Below are positions 1 through 9,129 of a stretch of 64,000 nucleotides of DNA, one piece after another. The DNA is taken from positions 1 to 64,000 of the forward strand of contig NZ_JAAGWD010000009.1 of the NCBI RefSeq assembly GCF_010686685.1. The letters run 5' to 3'. The notes under the pieces were generated by a model. That model worked only from the letters and a program-made list of their open reading frames with translations. It was not told the DNA's origin and searched no databases. The DNA comes from Pontibacter burrus. Its GTDB lineage: Bacteria; Bacteroidota; Bacteroidia; Cytophagales; Hymenobacteraceae. The translations under genes and the position numbers were made by a program. How positions within the stretch are numbered: position 1 is the first letter of the stretch; every line of letters starts with the position of its first letter.

Positions 1-134
1 TCATAATTCATAATTCATAATTCATAATTCATAATTCATAATTCATAATTCATAATTCATAATTCATAATTCATAATTCATAATTCATAATTCATAATTC
101 ATAATTCATAATTCATAATTCATAATTCATAATT
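1..134. repeat. Tandem 7-bp repeat (TCATAAT), about 19 copies
   Basis: The unit TCATAAT runs without visible interruption from the first base to position 134, so the array probably continues left of the window. It places TAA stops in every frame. It ends exactly where the WbqC-like gene begins, leaving no room for a conventional leader. The same word family recurs as inverted pairs near 5.75-5.84 kb and 63.14-63.25 kb. Confidence 0.97.
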
Positions 135-739
135 TGATATTACTTACCGAACTTATGTACAACCCGCCGGTGCAGTACTTCTGGCACGCGCTCCGGTCTG
201 ATAGCATCTTAATCGAGCAGCACGAGAACTATGTAAAGCAGAGTTACCGGAACCGCTGCCACGTGCTTACGGCGCAAGGTGTTGTGCCGCTCAGCATTCC
301 TGTGCTCAGGGGCAACAGCCTGCAAAAAACCTTAATCACTAATATTGAGATAGATTACAGCCAAAAGTGGTACAATGTACATTGGCGCACCATACAGGCA
401 GCTTACGGGCGGGCTCCGTATTTTGAATTTTACAGTGACTACCTGAAAGCAGTTTATGAGCGGCAGCCAAAATATTTATTTGACTTGAACGTTGAACTGT
501 TACAACTTTATTTTAAATTACTGAAGGCAAACACGCCACTCCTTTACACAGATTCGTATCAGTCAGAAGTATCGCAAAATGTGCTTGATCTGCGAAACAG
601 GATACATCCTAAAATCATTCCTGACAATTTGCACGTAAAACCCTATACACAAGTATTTGGCAAACAATTTGCACCAGACTTAAGTATAATTGACTTGTTG
701 TTTACACAGGGCCCGGCAGCACTTTCTTACCTGAGATAA
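134..739 (+). CDS. WbqC-like family protein
   Basis: The 201-residue product matches my recollection of the WbqC-like family, found beside surface-polysaccharide and amino-sugar genes; its biochemical role is unsettled. The N-terminus has the family's short strand followed by a Tyr-Asn-Pro-Pro...Tyr-Phe motif. I start at TTG 134 because the next in-frame Met (ATG 155) would remove that first strand. The upstream frame is blocked by stops in the 7-bp array, which touches the start codon, so there is no Shine-Dalgarno. No polysaccharide genes are adjacent. Family call moderately sure, start less so. Confidence 0.75.
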   Translation: MILLTELMYNPPVQYFWHALRSDSILIEQHENYVKQSYRNRCHVLTAQGVVPLSIPVLRGNSLQKTLITNIEIDYSQKWYNVHWRTIQAAYGRAPYFEFYSDYLKAVYERQPKYLFDLNVELLQLYFKLLKANTPLLYTDSYQSEVSQNVLDLRNRIHPKIIPDNLHVKPYTQVFGKQFAPDLSIIDLLFTQGPAALSYLR

Positions 740-853
740 GGTTTAGTTGCTCCGCTGAACATAATACCTGCTGTGGTTGTTTATTATCAGGGCTCTTCTT
801 GTGGCCTCAAATCAATTATCTGTTTTAGACTTTTTTAAGATTAACAATTATAC

Positions 854-3454
854 ATGGAAGCTAAATTCTCAAACCGAGTGAAAGAGGTTATCTCACTCAG
901 CCGTGAGGAAGCTATCCGTCTCGGACACGACTACATCGGCACTGAACACCTGGTGCTGGGTATGATCCGGGAAGGAGAAGGAACTGCCATCGCCCTGCTT
1001 AAAAAACTAGGCGTTTCGATAGATGAGCTGAAGTATGCCTTAGAACAGGCTACACGAAATACTGCTTCGCAGAACAGTAACATTACGGGCAGCATCCCGC
1101 TTACAAAACAAACTGAGAAGGTACTCAAGATCACTTACCTGGAGGCCAAGATCTTCAAGAGTGATATCATAGGAACGGAGCACCTCCTATTGTCCATCCT
1201 GCGGGACGAGGACAACATTTCTTCACAAATCTTAGCGAAATTTAACGTGAACTACGAAGCAATAAGAGACTCTCTGGATTATCATAGCAATAATCCGCTG
1301 GCCTCGTCTGACACAGACGATTCGGATGATTCTGACAAATTATTTGGCAGCTCATCCTCTTCGCGTGCAGGCAGCACCAGCAAAAAACCGGGCGAAAAAT
1401 CGCGCACACCGGTACTAGACAACTTTGGCCGTGACTTAACAAAGCTGGCTGAAGACGACAAGCTGGACCCTATAGTTGGCCGTGAGAAAGAGATCGAGCG
1501 TGTGGCCCAGGTACTGAGCCGCCGTAAAAAGAACAACCCGATCCTGATTGGTGAGCCGGGTGTTGGTAAAACAGCTATAGCTGAAGGTCTTGCATTGCGC
1601 ATTATCCAGAAAAAGGTAAGCCGTGTGCTTTTCAACAAGCGTGTGGTTACCCTGGACTTGGCTTCTCTGGTTGCCGGTACAAAATACCGTGGTCAGTTTG
1701 AAGAACGTATGAAAGCCGTAATGAACGAGCTGGAAAAATCTCCGGATGTGATCCTGTTCATTGATGAGCTGCATACCATAGTTGGTGCCGGTGGCGCTTC
1801 AGGCTCGCTTGATGCTTCCAACATGTTCAAGCCTGCGCTTGCCCGTGGCGAGATCCAATGCATCGGTGCTACTACCTTGGATGAATATCGCCAGTACATT
1901 GAGAAAGATGGCGCGTTGGCCCGTCGTTTCCAGATCGTAATGGTAGACCCGACTACGCCGGAAGAGACTATTGAGATATTGAACAATATCAAGGACAAGT
2001 ATCAGGATCACCACCACGTAAACTATACCGATAAGGCAATTGAGGCCTGCGTGAAGTTATCGGACCGCTACATGAGCGACCGCTTCCTTCCGGATAAGGC
2101 AATTGACGTGTTGGATGAGGCTGGTGCTCGTGTGCATATCAACAATATCATTGTACCTGAGGACATTCTGAAGCTGGAAGAGCAGATCGAGAACATCAAG
2201 GTGGAGAAAAACCGCGTGGTGAAGAGCCAGAAGTACGAAGAGGCTGCACAGCTACGCGATAAAGAGAAAAAACTCATCGACCAGCTTGAATCTGCGAAAA
2301 AGAACTGGGAAGAAGAGACCAAGAAGAAGCGCTACACAGTAAAAGAGGAAAATGTGGCAGAGGTTATTGCCATGATGACAGGTATTCCTGTAAAGCGTAT
2401 CGCCCAGAACGAAGGTCAGAAGCTGTTGAACATGGCCGATGAGCTGAGCGGTAAAGTAATTGGTCAGGAAAAAGCCATCAAGCAGTTGGTAAAAGCTATC
2501 CAGCGTACCCGCGTTGGTCTGAAAGATCCGAAAAAGCCAATTGGTTCGTTCGTATTCCTTGGCCCGACTGGTGTTGGTAAAACCGAGCTTGCCAAAGTGC
2601 TGGCTACGTACCTGTTCGATAAAGAAGATGCGCTGGTTAGAATAGATATGAGTGAGTACATGGAGAAATTCAGTGTATCTCGCTTAGTGGGAGCGCCTCC
2701 GGGCTACGTTGGTTACGAAGAAGGTGGCCAGCTGACTGAAAAAATCCGTCGTAAGCCATACTCTGTAGTGTTGCTGGATGAGATCGAGAAAGCGCACCCG
2801 GATGTATACAACCTGTTGCTGCAGGTGCTGGATGATGGTATCCTGACAGATGGATTAGGCCGTAAGGTTGACTTCCGTAACACGATCATCATCATGACAT
2901 CGAACATTGGTGCCCGTGACTTACAAGACTTTGGTGCCGGTATCGGTTTTATGTCGAAGACACGTGCCGAGAACGTAGACGATATTATGAAAGGAACTAT
3001 AGCCAGTGCCCTGAAGAAAACCTTCTCGCCTGAGTTCCTGAACCGTCTGGATGACGTGATCGTGTTCAACTCGCTTAGCCGTGAGGACATGCACAAGATC
3101 ATCGATATCTCGCTTGCCAAACTGTTTAAGCGCATCGAAACTCTTGGTTATAAGATCGATCTTACCGATAAAGCAAAAGACTATGTTGCTGATAAAGGAT
3201 ATGATCCGAAATACGGTGCCCGTCCGCTGAACCGCGCTATTCAGAAGTATATTGAAGATCCGATTGCGGAAGAGATTCTGAAAGCTGAAGTAGCACAAGG
3301 CGATACCATGCTGGTAGATTATAAGGAAGGCGATGAGAAGCTGACCTTTTCATCGAAAAAGAGCAACGGTAAAAAAGGGAAGGCTGCTCCGTCTGATGGC
3401 GAAGAAGAAAAAGAGCCAACCAAATCTACTGACGGAGATAAATCAAAAGAATAA
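854..3454 (+). CDS. clpC: ATP-dependent Clp protease ATP-binding subunit ClpC
   Basis: An 866-residue Hsp100 AAA+ unfoldase that feeds substrates to ClpP. Two N-terminal Clp-N repeats (about residues 1-145) are followed by an acidic/Ser linker, AAA-1 with Walker A GEPGVGKT at 233-240 and Walker B near 300-306, a UVR-type coiled segment near 457-480 (the ClpC hallmark separating it from ClpA/ClpB), and AAA-2 with GPTGVGKT at 570-577. The C-terminal ~30 residues are a Lys/Glu-rich tail. Length is normal for Bacteroidota ClpC. It is followed by a strong terminator and appears monocistronic. No ctsR or mcsAB partners, usual in Firmicutes, are nearby. Confidence 0.97.
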   Translation: MEAKFSNRVKEVISLSREEAIRLGHDYIGTEHLVLGMIREGEGTAIALLKKLGVSIDELKYALEQATRNTASQNSNITGSIPLTKQTEKVLKITYLEAKIFKSDIIGTEHLLLSILRDEDNISSQILAKFNVNYEAIRDSLDYHSNNPLASSDTDDSDDSDKLFGSSSSSRAGSTSKKPGEKSRTPVLDNFGRDLTKLAEDDKLDPIVGREKEIERVAQVLSRRKKNNPILIGEPGVGKTAIAEGLALRIIQKKVSRVLFNKRVVTLDLASLVAGTKYRGQFEERMKAVMNELEKSPDVILFIDELHTIVGAGGASGSLDASNMFKPALARGEIQCIGATTLDEYRQYIEKDGALARRFQIVMVDPTTPEETIEILNNIKDKYQDHHHVNYTDKAIEACVKLSDRYMSDRFLPDKAIDVLDEAGARVHINNIIVPEDILKLEEQIENIKVEKNRVVKSQKYEEAAQLRDKEKKLIDQLESAKKNWEEETKKKRYTVKEENVAEVIAMMTGIPVKRIAQNEGQKLLNMADELSGKVIGQEKAIKQLVKAIQRTRVGLKDPKKPIGSFVFLGPTGVGKTELAKVLATYLFDKEDALVRIDMSEYMEKFSVSRLVGAPPGYVGYEEGGQLTEKIRRKPYSVVLLDEIEKAHPDVYNLLLQVLDDGILTDGLGRKVDFRNTIIIMTSNIGARDLQDFGAGIGFMSKTRAENVDDIMKGTIASALKKTFSPEFLNRLDDVIVFNSLSREDMHKIIDISLAKLFKRIETLGYKIDLTDKAKDYVADKGYDPKYGARPLNRAIQKYIEDPIAEEILKAEVAQGDTMLVDYKEGDEKLTFSSKKSNGKKGKAAPSDGEEEKEPTKSTDGDKSKE

Positions 3455-3475
3455 TAGTCAACGATAAACTATAGC

Positions 3476-3514
3476 AAAAAGCCACCCGATTCGGGTGGCT
3501 TTTTGTTTTTAAGA
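3476..3514 (+). terminator. Rho-independent terminator of clpC
   Basis: The inverted repeat GCCACCCGA / TCGGGTGGC (3481-3499) is flanked by A5 on the left and a T-rich run on the right. Confidence 0.93.
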
Positions 3515-3562
3515 AATTTCATTTTAGCGATCAGTTCAAACAAAACGTACTATAAAAACTGT

Positions 3563-3588
3563 CCCCTGGAGGAGACTACAGGGGTGTT
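3563..3588 (+). repeat. Left inverted repeat of the DUF559 cassette
   Basis: A 26-bp element with architecture CCCCT-n2-AGG..., then an A/T-rich spacer and AGGGGTGTT. It matches the reverse complement of 3998-4023 at 22 of 26 positions, counted by eye. It lies just upstream of the likely DUF559 start. Confidence 0.85.
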
Positions 3589-3613
3589 TTACATTGTTGA
3601 GCGACCAGTCAAA

Positions 3614-4027
3614 GTGAACAAAAACAGAATCATACCTTACAGAGAGGATCTAAAAGCAAAGGCCAGAGAGCTCAGAAAAAATAGTACCCTTTCTGAAATA
3701 TTGCTTTGGCAGGAAATCAAAGAAAGAAAATTACTCGGCTTCTAATTTCACAGGCAAGTCCCGATTTTGGATTTTATAGTTGACTTTTATTGTCATGAGC
3801 TTAAATTGGCAATTGAGATTGATGGCAGCAGTCATCATTACAATTATAACTATGATACGTTCAGGCAGTCGGAAATAGAGAAGTACGGCATTCATTTCAT
3901 CAGATTCGACGATTTAGAAGTAAAGAAGGGCATGCCAAATGTATTGAGGTATTTAGAGCAGGAAATTGTAAGCCTTCAAAACAACTCACCAAAAGTTAAC
4001 ACCCCTATAATCCCCTCAAGGGGATAG
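3614..4027 (+). pseudogene. DUF559 (Vsr-like endonuclease fold) protein interrupted by one in-frame TAA
   Basis: Two open segments in the same frame read as one DUF559 protein split by TAA at 3743-3745 (codon 44 from GTG 3614). The first half carries the family start (IIPYREDL, then RKNSTLSEILLWQEI); the second continues FHRQVPILDFIVDFYC and ELKLAIEIDGSSH, the PD-(D/E)XK-like core. Relatives usually have Gln or Lys at the stop position, so CAA or AAA to TAA, a single change, would explain it. No frameshift is needed. The reading frame runs into the right inverted repeat. GTG 3614 is my start; the frame is open from 3503. Either a recent pseudogene or, less likely, a recoded stop. Confidence 0.85.
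3998..4023 (-). repeat. Right inverted repeat of the DUF559 cassette
   Basis: Inverted partner of 3563-3588; it also encodes the last residues (NTPIIPSRG) of the DUF559 frame. The same CCCCTnnnnGGGG...AGGGGTG architecture recurs without a gene inside the composite repeats near 29.3 and 34.4 kb. Confidence 0.85.
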
Positions 4028-4130
4028 TCTCATATTACGTATTGTAAATTTTCACCTCAGATAATAGTATATCCTCACCCTATATATCCAAAAAAGTATA
4101 GAACTATAGCCGAAATCGAACTATAGTTTT

Positions 4131-4138
4131 TAAATTTG
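4131..4138 (+). promoter_or_regulatory. Candidate -7 element (TAAATTTG) of the carboxylase gene
   Basis: Exact match to Bacteroidota TAnnTTTG, 48 bp before the ATG. No clear TTG sits at the expected -33 spacing, so this is a partial promoter call. Confidence 0.5.
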
Positions 4139-4185
4139 GGAAATATATAGACTGTACATTATAAATTAGTTATACTACAATTTAC

Positions 4186-5745
4186 ATGGCTGGAGAAATA
4201 AGAGCGGCCCAATTAGCGACGCTGGAGCGCAAAAATGCCGAAGCTTTGCTGGGTGGCGGACAAGACAGAATAGATGCGCAACATAAAAAAGGGAAATTAA
4301 CTGCACGCGAACGTATCCATTTACTGATGGACGAAGGCTCTTTTGAAGAGATTGGCAAGTTTGTAATGCACCGTTCCAAAGACTTTGGCCTGGACAAGCA
4401 ATATTACCTGGGCGATGGTGTAGTTACCGGTTATGGTACTGTGCAGGGTCGTTTGGTGTACGTTTTCTCGCAGGATTTTACCGTACTGGGCGGCTCGCTT
4501 TCTGAAACACATGCCGAGAAGATCGTGAAGATCATGGAGCTGGCTATGAAAAACGGCGCTCCGGTTATCGGCCTGAATGACTCAGGTGGTGCCCGTATTC
4601 AGGAAGGTGTGGTATCGCTTGGTGGTTATGCCGATATTTTCTACCGCAATACACTGGCCTCTGGCGTTATCCCTCAGATTTCTGCTATTATGGGGCCATG
4701 CGCGGGTGGCGCCGTTTATTCCCCTGCTATTACGGACTTTATCATGATGGTGGAAGACACTTCGTATATGTTCGTGACCGGCCCTAACGTGGTAAAAACA
4801 GTAACGCACGAAAACGTAACTTCAGAAGAACTTGGTGGCGCCAGCACGCACAGCACGAAGAGCGGTGTTACACACTTCTCTTGTGCTAACGAAGTGGAGT
4901 GTATCAACCACATCAAGAAGCTGCTTAGCTACATTCCACAGAACTGCGAAGATCTGCCTCCTGCCCTGCCATACGAAGACGGCCAGGACGAAACCCGTTC
5001 TGTACTTGATACCATCGTTCCGGAGAACCCGAACCAGCCATATGATATCCGCGAAGTAATTGAAGGCATTATTGATACGGATTCATTCTTTGAAGTACAC
5101 AAAAACTTTGGTGAGAACATCGTGGTTGGTTTTGCCCGACTTGGTGGCCGTAGCATTGGTATAGTTGGTAACCAGCCTGCTGTGCTTGCCGGCGTATTGG
5201 ATATTAACGCCAGCACCAAAGCAGCCCGCTTCGTTCGTTTCTGCGATTGCTTTAACGTTCCGCTTTTAGTGCTGGAAGACGTTCCGGGCTTCCTGCCAGG
5301 TACCGACCAGGAGTGGCGTGGTATCATCACCAACGGAGCTAAGTTACTTTATGCGTTCTGCGAGGCCACTGTTCCGCGTATCACGGTTATTACCCGTAAG
5401 GCGTATGGTGGTGCTTACGACGTAATGAACTCTAAGCACATTGGCGCTGACATGAACTATGCCTGGCCAACTGCCGAGATTGCCGTGATGGGTGCTCAGG
5501 GCGCTGCCGAGATCATCTTTAAACGCGAGATTGCCGAAGCCGAAGACCCTGCTGCTAAGCTTGCCGAGAAGGTACAGGAGTACAAAGAGAAGTTTGCAAC
5601 ACCTTACCGTGCCGCACACCGTGGCTTTATAGATGAAGTTATTCTTCCGTCTGAGACACGCGCCAAGCTGATAAAGGCATTTAAGATGCTGGAAAACAAA
5701 GCGGTAACGCTGCCACGTAAAAAACACGGGAATATTCCACTGTAA
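4186..5745 (+). CDS. Acyl-CoA carboxylase beta subunit (propionyl/methylmalonyl-CoA carboxyltransferase)
   Basis: This 519-residue carboxyltransferase moves CO2 from carboxybiotin to propionyl-CoA or acetyl-CoA, or the reverse in decarboxylase and transcarboxylase forms. It has two crotonase-like domains: the N-terminal one with [12 protein letters not shown] and the oxyanion loop GPCAGGA at 170-176, the C-terminal one with the second oxyanion region MGAQGAAEI near 435. Length fits PccB/MmdA/12S subunits. Its biotin carboxylase and carrier subunits are not in the window, so the acyl-CoA substrate is not proven, though the sequence looks most like propionyl/methylmalonyl enzymes. A -7 element lies upstream. 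Confidence 0.92.
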   Translation: MAGEIRAAQLATLERKNAEALLGGGQDRIDAQHKKGKLTARERIHLLMDEGSFEEIGKFVMHRSKDFGLDKQYYLGDGVVTGYGTVQGRLVYVFSQDFTVLGGSLSETHAEKIVKIMELAMKNGAPVIGLNDSGGARIQEGVVSLGGYADIFYRNTLASGVIPQISAIMGPCAGGAVYSPAITDFIMMVEDTSYMFVTGPNVVKTVTHENVTSEELGGASTHSTKSGVTHFSCANEVECINHIKKLLSYIPQNCEDLPPALPYEDGQDETRSVLDTIVPENPNQPYDIREVIEGIIDTDSFFEVHKNFGENIVVGFARLGGRSIGIVGNQPAVLAGVLDINASTKAARFVRFCDCFNVPLLVLEDVPGFLPGTDQEWRGIITNGAKLLYAFCEATVPRITVITRKAYGGAYDVMNSKHIGADMNYAWPTAEIAVMGAQGAAEIIFKREIAEAEDPAAKLAEKVQEYKEKFATPYRAAHRGFIDEVILPSETRAKLIKAFKMLENKAVTLPRKKHGNIPL

Positions 5746-5844
5746 TAATTATGAATGCTGAATTAAGAATTATGAATAATACGTATGTATACTTTATTCT
5801 TACTTCGCATAGTTCATAACTCATAATTTATAATTCATAATTTC
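5744..5844. repeat. Inverted pair of ATTATGAA-word repeats
   Basis: Left arm 5744-5780 (AATTATGAA words) and right arm 5811-5842 (TTCATAATT words) are inverted copies around a short unique centre. The spacer at 63.14-63.25 kb has the same design and a similar centre (GTA-CTT-ATTCTT). Confidence 0.85.
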
Positions 5845-5856
5845 CATTAACCAAGC

Positions 5857-6927
5857 ATGAGACAAGAATCTTTCGACTTCCTGCAGAAATACCTGAACAA
5901 CTCATCTCCTACCGGATTTGAAGTGGAAGGGCAAAAACTGTGGCTGGAATACATTAAACCGTACATCGACGATTATTTTGTAGATACCTATGGCACTGTA
6001 GTGGGTGTTATTAACCCTGAGGCTGAATATAAAGTAGTAATTGAAGCACACGCCGACGAAATCAGCTGGTTTGTGAACTACATTACTCCGGAAGGCTATA
6101 TTTACCTGAAACGCAACGGCGGCTCCGATGCCTTGATCGCGCCTTCAAAACGCGTGAATATTTACACTGCTAAAGGTATCGTAAAAGCTGTTTTCGGGTG
6201 GCCTGCCATACACGTGCGCAAGGTGGAGCAGGACAAAGCACCAACTATAGAAACCGTGTTTTTAGATTGCGGTGCCAGCTCGCGCGAGGAAGTTGAAAAG
6301 ATGGGCATCCATGTTGGCTGCGTGGCTACGTTCGAGGATGAATTCTCGGTGATGAACGACAAGTTTTATGTAGGTCGAGCACTGGATAACCGCATTGGTG
6401 GCTTTATGATTGCCGAGGTTGCCCGCCTGATTCGTGAGCGCAAACACAATTTACCGTTCGGGTTGTACGTTGTTAATGCTGTGCAGGAAGAGATTGGCCT
6501 GCGTGGCGCCGAAATGATTGCGCACCGCATTAACCCGGATGTAGCTATCATAACCGACGTAACGCACGACACGCAGTCGCCTATGTATGAGAAGAAGACG
6601 AGCGGAGACATCCATTGCGGTAAAGGACCTGTAATTGCGTATGGCCCGGCCGTACAGAACAACGTGCGTGACCTGATTATCAATACAGCTCAGGAGAAAG
6701 AGATTCCGTTCCAGCGCTCGGCTGTTTCACGTGCAACCGGCACCGACACTGATGCTTTTGCTTACTCTAATGCTGGTGTAGCTTCTGCGCTGATCTCGCT
6801 ACCATTGAAGTACATGCACACAACGGTAGAAACAGTGCACAAAGACGACGTAGAAAACGTGATCAAACTGATCTACGAAACAATATTAAAGATTGAAGAT
6901 AAGCAGGACTTCCGTTATCTAAAGTAA
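5857..6927 (+). CDS. M42 family metallopeptidase (glutamyl/deblocking aminopeptidase-like)
   Basis: A 356-residue cytoplasmic dinuclear metallo-aminopeptidase of the M42 family, which forms tetrahedral oligomers that trim short peptides. The expected ligand and catalytic residues are visible: H65 (EAHADE), bridging D177 (GRALDNRIGG), the Glu pair E211/E212 (QEEIGLRG), D234 (TDVTHD) and H321 (YMHTTVETVH). There is no signal peptide. Length is typical. Exact specificity cannot be read from sequence. It ends before a strong terminator. Confidence 0.93.
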   Translation: MRQESFDFLQKYLNNSSPTGFEVEGQKLWLEYIKPYIDDYFVDTYGTVVGVINPEAEYKVVIEAHADEISWFVNYITPEGYIYLKRNGGSDALIAPSKRVNIYTAKGIVKAVFGWPAIHVRKVEQDKAPTIETVFLDCGASSREEVEKMGIHVGCVATFEDEFSVMNDKFYVGRALDNRIGGFMIAEVARLIRERKHNLPFGLYVVNAVQEEIGLRGAEMIAHRINPDVAIITDVTHDTQSPMYEKKTSGDIHCGKGPVIAYGPAVQNNVRDLIINTAQEKEIPFQRSAVSRATGTDTDAFAYSNAGVASALISLPLKYMHTTVETVHKDDVENVIKLIYETILKIEDKQDFRYLK

Positions 6928-6948
6928 CATTCCTACTTTTAGCGATTG

Positions 6949-6991
6949 CAAAACCCCAACGCAACTATAACGCGCTGGGGTTTTGTTTTTT
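6949..6991 (+). terminator. Terminator of the M42 gene
   Basis: AAAACCCCA-acgc and gcgc-TGGGGTTTT arms enclose a loop containing AACTATAA, followed by T-rich sequence. Confidence 0.88.
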
Positions 6992-7032
6992 AATAGAATG
7001 CTGTACCTTAAGGGTAGCAAAATCCTCTGCCC

Positions 7033-7275
7033 ATGAAACGCTATCAATTCTGGTTCCTGATCTGGCTCCCGTGGCTGGCCCTTATGATTACTGTTCTGGT
7101 TCGCAAAGATGCTCCCTTTCCGTGGGTATTCGCCATTAATACCCTTGTCCTTAACCTGACTGCTATCAACATTCGTCGCAGGCAGCTGGGCATGAACCTG
7201 ACATCAACTATAAAAGCAATGATTCCAGGCATAGGTTACCACGAGTGGCGCAAACTATATTTTGCAAAGCCTTAA
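7033..7275 (+). CDS. Small two-helix membrane protein, unknown
   Basis: An 80-residue product with two hydrophobic helices (about residues 5-23 and 30-46), a basic loop and a C-terminal amphipathic stretch. I recognise no family. ATG 7033 is the only sensible start, and the frame is clean between a terminator and the next gene. Likely inner membrane. Confidence 0.6.
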   Translation: MKRYQFWFLIWLPWLALMITVLVRKDAPFPWVFAINTLVLNLTAINIRRRQLGMNLTSTIKAMIPGIGYHEWRKLYFAKP

Positions 7276-7318
7276 ACTATAGTTTACTAATTACGCATTC
7301 ATCATTACGCATTAATCC

Positions 7319-8107
7319 TTGATTCTCATAGACCAGATGGGCCACCAGGTTGCGCTGCCTGCTTTGCCACAGCGCATCGTTTCGTTGGTGCCTTCCCAAA
7401 CCGAGCTGCTTTTCGATTTGGGCCTGGCTGACCGTATAGTTGGCGTTACCAAATTCTGCATCCACCCTAAAGAACTGGTAAAGCAAAAAACTATAGTTGG
7501 CGGCACCAAGAATTTTAAGTTTGATGTGATTGATCAACTACAGCCAGACCTGATCATCGGGAATAAGGAAGAGAATTATAAGGAAGGCATAGAGCAATTG
7601 CAGGCAAAGTACCCGGTTTGGATGAGCGACATCTTTACCCTGGAAGATTCACTGGAAATGATGCAACAGCTCGGTAGCATTACGGGCACTGAAACTATAG
7701 CTGAAGCGCTAATTCAAACTATAAAATCAGGATTTGAGAAGCTGCAACTTGCGCAACCAACTATAGCAACAGCCTATTTTATCTGGCGCGGCCCATACAT
7801 GGCCGTAGGTGGCATTAACTTTATAGATGCTATGTTGCAGCACTGTGGTTTTAGTAATGTTTTCGCTGACCTGAAGCGTTACCCTGAGATTACAGCCGAG
7901 CAACTACAGGAGGCTAATCCACAGTTAATTCTACTGTCATCCGAGCCCTATCCTTTCAAAGAAAAACACGTGGCTGAGTTTCAGGCGCTGTGCCCGCAGG
8001 CAACTATAAAAGTAGTAGATGGCGAAATGTTTAGCTGGTACGGCAGCAGGCTAACTTTGGCTCCTGAGTATCTGCAGCGGGTTATATTTGAAGTGAAAAA
8101 TCAGTAA
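7319..8107 (+). CDS. Helical-backbone metal-chelate binding protein (BtuF/FepB fold)
   Basis: A 262-residue periplasmic-binding-protein-like fold for vitamin B12 or siderophore ligands. It starts MILIDQMGHQVALPALPQR and continues IVSLVPSQTELLFDLGL, the classic beginning of the family; a Leu-rich linking helix lies mid-protein. There is no signal peptide or lipobox, unlike true BtuF, and no permease or ATPase is adjacent, so a cytoplasmic or salvage role is possible. The start is TTG 7319; the next Met (7337) would cut into the first strand. A short ATTACGCATT repeat abuts the TTG. Confidence 0.82.
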   Translation: MILIDQMGHQVALPALPQRIVSLVPSQTELLFDLGLADRIVGVTKFCIHPKELVKQKTIVGGTKNFKFDVIDQLQPDLIIGNKEENYKEGIEQLQAKYPVWMSDIFTLEDSLEMMQQLGSITGTETIAEALIQTIKSGFEKLQLAQPTIATAYFIWRGPYMAVGGINFIDAMLQHCGFSNVFADLKRYPEITAEQLQEANPQLILLSSEPYPFKEKHVAEFQALCPQATIKVVDGEMFSWYGSRLTLAPEYLQRVIFEVKNQ

Positions 8108-8135
8108 TTTAGATTTTCATTTTCACATCGGTTTT

Positions 8136-9122
8136 ATGCAGGAAGAAAGCGGTATCGGGGAAATCTTCATCTACGAAACAGAAGCAGGTCAGACAACTAT
8201 AGATGTAAAGCTACAGCAGGAAACAGTGTGGCTGACACAGCAACAGCTTTCTGATTTATTTGGAAGAGAAAGGTCTGTAATTACAAAGCACTTAAAGAAC
8301 ATCTTCGTAAGCGGAGAATTAGATGAAGAAAGCAATGTGCAAAAAATGCACATTCCAAATTCAGATAAACCTGTAGCATTCTATAATCTCGATGTAATAA
8401 TCTCTGTTGGCTATAGGGTCAATTCGAAACGCGGCACACAATTCAGAATTTGGGCTACAAACGTACTGCGTCAGCATTTGGTGGAGGGTTATACCATAAA
8501 TGAGAAGCGGCTAAAAGAGCAGGCTCAAAAGTATAACGACCTGAAGCAAACAGTTAAGCTATTGCAAAATGTAATCCAACGAAAAGAGCTAAACAATGAT
8601 GAAAGCACTGGCCTGTTACAGGTAATCAGCGACTATACCTATGCGTTGGATATTTTAGATGACTATGACCACCAAAGATTAACCATAAAAGGAACGCACA
8701 AAAAGGAGCTTTTCAGAATCACTTATGAAAGTGCCAAGGACGCCATACAAACATTGAAAGAAAAGTTTGGTAGCTCCGAGTTGTTTGGAAGAGAAAAAGA
8801 TGAAAGTTTTCAGAGCTCCCTCAACACGATCTACCAAACATTTGCGGGTGAAGAACTATATCCTTCTTTAGAAGAAAAAGCAGCCAACCTGCTATACTTT
8901 GTAGTCAAAAACCATTCATTTTCAGATGGCAACAAACGAATAGCTGCTTTTCTTTTTGTCTGGTTTATGGAAGAAAATAATCTGCTTTACGATACTTTTG
9001 GCCATAAACGTATTGCTGATAATGCACTCGTTGCACTAACCCTGCTTATTGCCGAAAGTAACCCGCTGGAAAAAGACACTATGGTAAAGGTGATCGTAAA
9101 CCTGATTAATCAGCAGAATTAA
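8136..9122 (+). CDS. RhuM-family protein fused to a Fic/Doc domain
   Basis: A 328-residue two-part protein. Residues 1-~125 match RhuM-type virulence/antirepressor domains (WLTQQQLSDLFGRERSVITKH, KRGTQFRIWAT). The C-terminal half ends in a Doc-type motif HSFSDGNKR with the catalytic His and the DGNKR loop; Fic AMP-transferases have GNGR instead. Doc proteins phosphorylate EF-Tu; whether this does is unknown. No antitoxin-like Phd gene is adjacent, so it appears as an orphan. This domain pairing is known in Bacteroidota genomic islands. Its base use resembles its neighbours and it holds AACTATAG words, so recent transfer is not obvious. Confidence 0.88.
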   Translation: MQEESGIGEIFIYETEAGQTTIDVKLQQETVWLTQQQLSDLFGRERSVITKHLKNIFVSGELDEESNVQKMHIPNSDKPVAFYNLDVIISVGYRVNSKRGTQFRIWATNVLRQHLVEGYTINEKRLKEQAQKYNDLKQTVKLLQNVIQRKELNNDESTGLLQVISDYTYALDILDDYDHQRLTIKGTHKKELFRITYESAKDAIQTLKEKFGSSELFGREKDESFQSSLNTIYQTFAGEELYPSLEEKAANLLYFVVKNHSFSDGNKRIAAFLFVWFMEENNLLYDTFGHKRIADNALVALTLLIAESNPLEKDTMVKVIVNLINQQN

Positions 9123-9129
9123 TTATTCA

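Noticed and set aside
1..134. CRISPR array
   Set aside because: The unit is a 7-bp simple repeat without spacers.
3503..3745. Two separate small genes in the DUF559 region
   Set aside because: The two segments are in one frame and together rebuild a single family domain; the second lacks a sensible start.
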